Shown here piece by piece: positions 34,696-37,748 of a DNA stretch of 37,748 bases (its first letter is position 1; every line of letters starts with the position of its first letter). This DNA is from Chloroflexi bacterium UBA4733. GTDB taxonomy: Bacteria > Chloroflexota > UBA4733. The position numbers and the translations under genes were made by a program. The notes under the pieces were generated by a model. The model made no database searches, was not told the DNA's origin, and worked only from the letters and a program-made list of their open reading frames with translations. Location of the stretch: the NCBI GenBank assembly GCA_002404055.1, contig DHIZ01000045.1:8516-46263 (forward strand). The letters are read 5' to 3'.

Positions 34696-35949
34696 ATGAC
34701 ACGGTCCGCCGCGTCGGCGGAATTGGACCCCCACCGCCTGCGGGCAGATTTCCCGATCTTTCGCCAGCGCAGCAACGGCCAGCGCCTCACCTACCTGGAT
34801 AGCGCCGCCACGTCGCAAAAGCCGGAGACGGTGCTCGGCGCCCTCGACACCTTCTACCGCCGGAGCAACGCCAACGTGCATCGGGGCGTCTACGCGCTGA
34901 GCGAGGCCGCAACAGCCGCCTATGAAGGGGCGCGCACACGCCTCGCGCGCTTCATCGGCGCCGCCTCGACCAGGGAAGTTGTCTTCGTCCGCAACACCAC
35001 GGAGGCCATCAACCTCGTGGCCGCCAGTTGGGGACGGGCCACCTTGCAGCCCGGTGCTGTGATCGTGCTGACCGAGCTCGAGCACCACAGCAATCTGGTG
35101 CCCTGGCAGATGCTGGCCCAGGAGCGCGGGCTGCGTCTGGAGTTTGTGCCGATCGACGAGCATGGTCGGTTGGAGCTCGATGTGCTGGATCGCCTGCTGA
35201 AGCTGGAACCGAAACTCGTCGCGCTGACCCACGTCTCCAACGCGCTGGGCACGATCAACCCGGTCGCCGGCATCGTGCGTCGCGCCCATCAGCACGGCGC
35301 GCTCGTCTTGATTGATGGCGCTCAGAGCGTGCCCCATATGCCGGTGGACGTCCAGGCCCTGGACTGCGACTTTCTCGCTTTCTCCGGGCACAAGATGCTT
35401 GGGCCGACAGGGATCGGCGTCCTCTACGGCAAACGGGCCTTGTTGGAGCGCATGCCGCCTTTCCTGGCCGGAGGGGACATGATCCGCGAGGTGAAATTGC
35501 GCCAATCGACCTGGAACGACCTGCCCTGGAAGTTTGAAGCCGGCACGCCGGACATTGCCGGCACGGTCGGGCTAGGAGCGGCGGTGGACTATCTAAGCGG
35601 GCTGGGCATGGCGTCCGTGCGCCGCCACGAGGCGGAGCTGGTGACACGGCTGCTGGCCCGGCTGGCCGCGTTCCCCGATATCACGCTGTACGGTCCGCCG
35701 CCGGGCGAGGCGCGAGCTGGCGTCGTGTCATTCAATGTTACCGGCGTTCATCCGCATGACGTTGCGACCATCCTTGATCGGCACGGGGTGGCCATTCGGG
35801 CCGGGCACCATTGCTGTCAGCCCCTGATGACCCGCCTGAGGGTACCGGCAACCTGCCGGGCCAGCCTGTACGTCTACTCGACTGACGAGGACGTTGACCG
35901 ACTGCTGGAAGGGCTGGCCGAGGTGCGCCAGGTGTTCTCTCTGGTGTAA
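34696..35949 (+). CDS. sufS: Cysteine desulfurase
   Basis: 417 residues, a type II cysteine desulfurase that releases sulfur from L-cysteine as an enzyme persulfide. The N-terminus TYLDSAATSQKPETVLGAL is typical. The PLP lysine is K233 in AFSGHKMLGPTGIG, and the catalytic Cys is in IRAGHHCCQPLM (C373). HRGVYALSEAAT and ELEHHSNLVPWQ match the family. The paired SufU downstream supplies the Zn-bound acceptor. ATG 34696 is chosen by family length; TTG 34660 and GTG 34684 are alternatives and the ribosome-binding site is weak (AAGGAC). No sufBCD is present in the window. Confidence 0.95.
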   Translation: MTRSAASAELDPHRLRADFPIFRQRSNGQRLTYLDSAATSQKPETVLGALDTFYRRSNANVHRGVYALSEAATAAYEGARTRLARFIGAASTREVVFVRNTTEAINLVAASWGRATLQPGAVIVLTELEHHSNLVPWQMLAQERGLRLEFVPIDEHGRLELDVLDRLLKLEPKLVALTHVSNALGTINPVAGIVRRAHQHGALVLIDGAQSVPHMPVDVQALDCDFLAFSGHKMLGPTGIGVLYGKRALLERMPPFLAGGDMIREVKLRQSTWNDLPWKFEAGTPDIAGTVGLGAAVDYLSGLGMASVRRHEAELVTRLLARLAAFPDITLYGPPPGEARAGVVSFNVTGVHPHDVATILDRHGVAIRAGHHCCQPLMTRLRVPATCRASLYVYSTDEDVDRLLEGLAEVRQVFSLV

Positions 35950-35972
35950 GTAGCAAAGGGATAGACCGAACA

Positions 35973-36371
35973 ATGGATGCGTTGTATCAGGAGGAAATCC
36001 TGGAACACTGGCGGCGCTCGCCGTACCGTGGCACGTTGGAGAAGCCCGACCGCGCCGAGGAGGGGATGAACCCGCTGTGCGGGGATCAGGTGCGGATCGA
36101 GTTGCGCACTGCCGATGACCAACTGCTGGCAATGCGCTTTCAGGGTCAGGGCTGCGTCATCAGCCAGGCAGCGGCATCCATCCTGGCGGAGATGGTGGAG
36201 GGGCGCTCGCTGACCGACGTGCGCGCCATGCCGGGGCAGGAACTGCTTGCAGCGCTCGGCGTGCCGCTTAGCCCAGCCCGGCTGAAATGCGCCCTCCTGC
36301 CGTGGGCCGTCCTCCGCCAGGCGCTCGGCCCGGCGCCGGATGCCGCCGACAATGATGCCGCTGAGCGCTGA
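35973..36371 (+). CDS. sufU: SufU-type sulfur acceptor / Fe-S scaffold
   Basis: 132 residues of the IscU/SufU fold. Zinc/sulfur ligands are C36 with D38 (NPLCGDQ), C61 (GQGCVISQAAASI) and C106 (RLKCALLPW), the four-residue set that binds zinc in SufU and takes sulfur from SufS. It begins DALYQEEILEHWRRSPYRG, as usual. The insert between strands is of SufU length. It starts 23 bases after sufS. Its end overlaps the start of the sigma/alpha-like gene. Confidence 0.92.
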   Translation: MDALYQEEILEHWRRSPYRGTLEKPDRAEEGMNPLCGDQVRIELRTADDQLLAMRFQGQGCVISQAAASILAEMVEGRSLTDVRAMPGQELLAALGVPLSPARLKCALLPWAVLRQALGPAPDAADNDAAER

Positions 36372-36915
36372 CTCAGCAGTGCCGACCGTGCCACCGGCAT
36401 TTCGCGCCTCGTTGCCGCTGCTCAATGATCGCTGCACCGCCATTCTGTACGCCCACTGCGTCTGCACGCCGCCGGTACCTGTGCGCGTGCTGGCCATCCA
36501 CTTTGGGGTCTCCACCTCGCGCATCCGGCAGTTGGAGGATCACGCCTTCGGCCGCTGCCTTGGCATATGGCAAGCGACAGCGCCGCTCCTGCGCCAAGCG
36601 GCCGCGCAGTTGCAGGCACTCGCCGCGAACGGCTACCTCGCTGCCGAGCACACGCTGTACGGCCGTCTCTTCGGCGGGCACGATCCGCGGCTCCTCTCTG
36701 CCCACCTCGCCCGGCTCGAGGACATGGCCGTCTGGCGAACTCCGCCGCGCGATCCCTGGGAAGGCACGGGCCTCAGCACGCGCGCCCGGCATACCCTGAT
36801 TCGCGCGGGCCGCGATCCTGCCGGGCTGCGGCACTGCGACCCGGCAGCGCTACAAAGCATCCGGGGCATTGGTCCACTGCTGGCGGCGGAAGTCTACCAG
36901 GCCCTGCACGCCTGA
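36340..36915 (+). CDS. Small protein with sigma-region-4-like HTH and alpha-CTD-like HhH
   Basis: 191 residues, not assigned to a named family. Near residues 26-72, LNDRCTAILYAHCVCTPP followed by VRVLAIHFGVSTSRIRQLEDHAF follows the sigma-70 region 4 pattern, with S-x-x-R-I-R-Q-L-E matching the recognition helix (RVRQIE). Near residues 146-190, LSTRARHTLIRAGRDP then GLRHCDPAALQSIRGIGPLLAAEVYQAL follows the helix-hairpin-helix of the RNA polymerase alpha C-terminal domain. This combination would fit a transcription or DNA-binding factor. It overlaps the end of sufU, so it is probably in the suf operon. ATG 36340, 36352 and 36355 are possible starts. The similarity is by eye only. Confidence 0.65.
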   Translation: MPPTMMPLSADSAVPTVPPAFRASLPLLNDRCTAILYAHCVCTPPVPVRVLAIHFGVSTSRIRQLEDHAFGRCLGIWQATAPLLRQAAAQLQALAANGYLAAEHTLYGRLFGGHDPRLLSAHLARLEDMAVWRTPPRDPWEGTGLSTRARHTLIRAGRDPAGLRHCDPAALQSIRGIGPLLAAEVYQALHA

Positions 36916-37086
36916 GGCGCTGCTCGGCGCATTGCCGATGGCCACTGCGCCGAACGCGAGGTGGCGCTGATCAACGATCTCCTCGACCTCTCCCGCATCG
37001 AAGCAGGCAAACTGGCATCGGAGCGGGTGCCGGTCGACCTGACGCTCCTCGTGAAGAGGGTGGTGACCTCCCCCTGGTCTCACTGA
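36916..37086 (+). pseudogene. Histidine-kinase remnant (end of HisKA dimerisation helix)
   Basis: Directly after the stop of the preceding gene, and in its frame, the sequence reads VALINDLLDLSRIEAGKLAS then ERVPVDLTLLVKRVV, the end of a HisKA helix and the start of the link to the ATPase domain. It then ends at TGA 37084-37086. The phospho-accepting His, sensor and ATPase parts are absent. No start or ribosome-binding site is seen, so it is a gene fragment. Confidence 0.6.
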
Positions 37087-37399
37087 GCAGGCGCCGGAGC
37101 GCTCCAGTGTCGGCGCCCAAAACTCGCACCCACTTGGAGCGCGAGGCTGCGCCGCCCACCAGGGTGACCTGCTGCTCCGGCACGCCGAGCGCAGCCGCGA
37201 GCAGCGCCAGCGCCGCCCGGTTCGCCCGGCCCTGCTGAGCCGGGGCCCGCACCCGGACCTTGAGCGCCTCCCCGTGCCGTCCAACCACCTCGTCCCGGCG
37301 GGCGCCGGGCTGGACCAGCAGTTGGATCACCAGGTCACTGCACGAGCCGGAGGCCTGCCCGGTCCTGGCCCCGAGCTTAGACGTGCAGCCGCCGCGCAC
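36971..37399 (-). CDS. DUF167 (YggU) family protein with an extended C-terminus
   Basis: The recognisable domain reads IQLLVQPGARRDEVVGRHGE, ALKVRVRAPAQQGRANRAAL, LLAAALGVPEQQVTLVGGAA, then SRSKWVRVLG, which is typical DUF167/YggU (about 95 residues, unknown function). The likely start is GTG 37330 or GTG 37399; upstream residues lack family similarity. The frame continues about 37 residues beyond the usual end through the opposite strand of the kinase remnant, so the natural C-terminus was probably lost at that junction. A separate short frame with a good ribosome-binding site (GGAGGTG before ATG 37436) stops after 19 codons at 37377. Confidence 0.65.
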   Translation of the reverse strand: MRGGCTSKLGARTGQASGSCSDLVIQLLVQPGARRDEVVGRHGEALKVRVRAPAQQGRANRAALALLAAALGVPEQQVTLVGGAASRSKWVRVLGADTGALRRLLSETRGRSPPSSRGASGRPAPAPMPVCLLRCGRGRGDR

Positions 37400-37550
37400 T
37401 GAGCACCGCCAGATCCGTGACGTCGGTCCGATTCATCAAGAGCACCTCCAACTCTCCGCTGGGTTTCTACGCCGCGACGAAGGGCAGAATAGCAGCAGCG
37501 GTTCCTTTTCCGCCCAGCCGTCACCGGGTATCCGCTGGCGCTTCTCTCCC

Positions 37551-37748
37551 CTAAGCCAGCCGCCCTGCAGCGATCAATACGGGAAGGGAAACGTGGCGCA
37601 ACACGCGTAACGCGGTGCTGCCCAGCACAAAGCCGCCGATGCCGCCGCGCCCATGGCTGGCCATGGCGATCCAGCCAGCCTGTACCTCCGTGGCCACGGC
37701 GGCGATCACCTCGCCGGGCGAGCCGCTGCGGACTACCGCGGTGGTCGC
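37551..37748 (-). CDS. Universal stress protein (UspA family), C-terminal part
   Basis: The frame is open at the right edge of the window, so the start lies outside. The last 65 residues read VVRSGSPGEVIAAVATEV, WIAMASHGRGGIGGFVLGST and VLRHVSLPVLIAAGRLA. These match the UspA C-terminus, including the ATP-binding G-x2-G-x9-G-S/T pattern (GRGGIGGFVLGST), so it may bind ATP. The stop TAG is at 37551-37553. The 150-base gap to the DUF167 gene shows nothing clear. Confidence 0.85.
   Translation of the reverse strand, partial: ATTAVVRSGSPGEVIAAVATEVQAGWIAMASHGRGGIGGFVLGSTALRVLRHVSLPVLIAAGRLA

Noticed and set aside
37377..37436. 19-codon minus-strand frame after GGAGGTG
   Set aside because: Good ribosome-binding site, but no similarity and immediate stop; may be a decayed start of the DUF167 region.

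Overview
This GC-rich bacterial window reads most naturally as part of a Chloroflexota genome, perhaps from the Thermomicrobia/Sphaerobacterales side. The reasons are a cytoplasmic-type narGHJI set led by a membrane cytochrome c, a GAF plus OmpR/BTAD regulator, many UroD-type methyltransferases, and a SufS-SufU pair behind an Rrf2 regulator. The taxonomy is inferred from gene content; no search was run.

Layout. 1-2005 (+): the 3' part of an SDR oxidoreductase, then a radical SAM/SPASM protein. 2043-3108 (-): two tandem paralogues with a C-terminal ribbon-helix-helix-like segment, preceded by a 12-bp palindrome. 3309-3505: a roughly 197-bp palindromic element, apparently a MITE, flanked by a 10-bp near-identical direct repeat that overlaps the narK stop codon. 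3509-12723 (-): in transcription order, cytochrome c, narG, narH, narJ, narI, an FmdE-like gene and narK, with several start/stop overlaps. 12823-14745 (-): a 640-residue GAF-GAF-wHTH-BTAD regulator just upstream of that operon. 14786-15166: an MFS gene with its middle deleted.

15283-27398 is a C1/corrinoid island. It holds six UroD-family proteins (four on -, two on +), one MtaC-type corrinoid protein, an aldo/keto reductase, a ferredoxin-ASKHA reductive activator of the RamA/RACo type, and a homocysteine S-methyltransferase. Together these supply substrate methyltransferases, a B12 shuttle, its reactivase and a homocysteine acceptor. No folate-binding methyltransferase domain is present, so I read the island as a possibly undescribed route from methylated compounds to methionine.

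27592-33967 (-): pyruvate:ferredoxin oxidoreductase (NifJ), a stand-alone GltD-like flavoprotein and a ThiO-type amine/glycine oxidase. 34109-36915 (+): an Rrf2 regulator with three cysteines, SufS, SufU, and a small protein combining a sigma-region-4-like HTH with an RNA polymerase alpha-CTD-like HhH segment. The right end carries a histidine-kinase remnant, a DUF167 (YggU) gene running into it from the other strand, and the C-terminal part of a universal stress protein.

I saw no tRNA, rRNA, CRISPR array or intact transposase gene.
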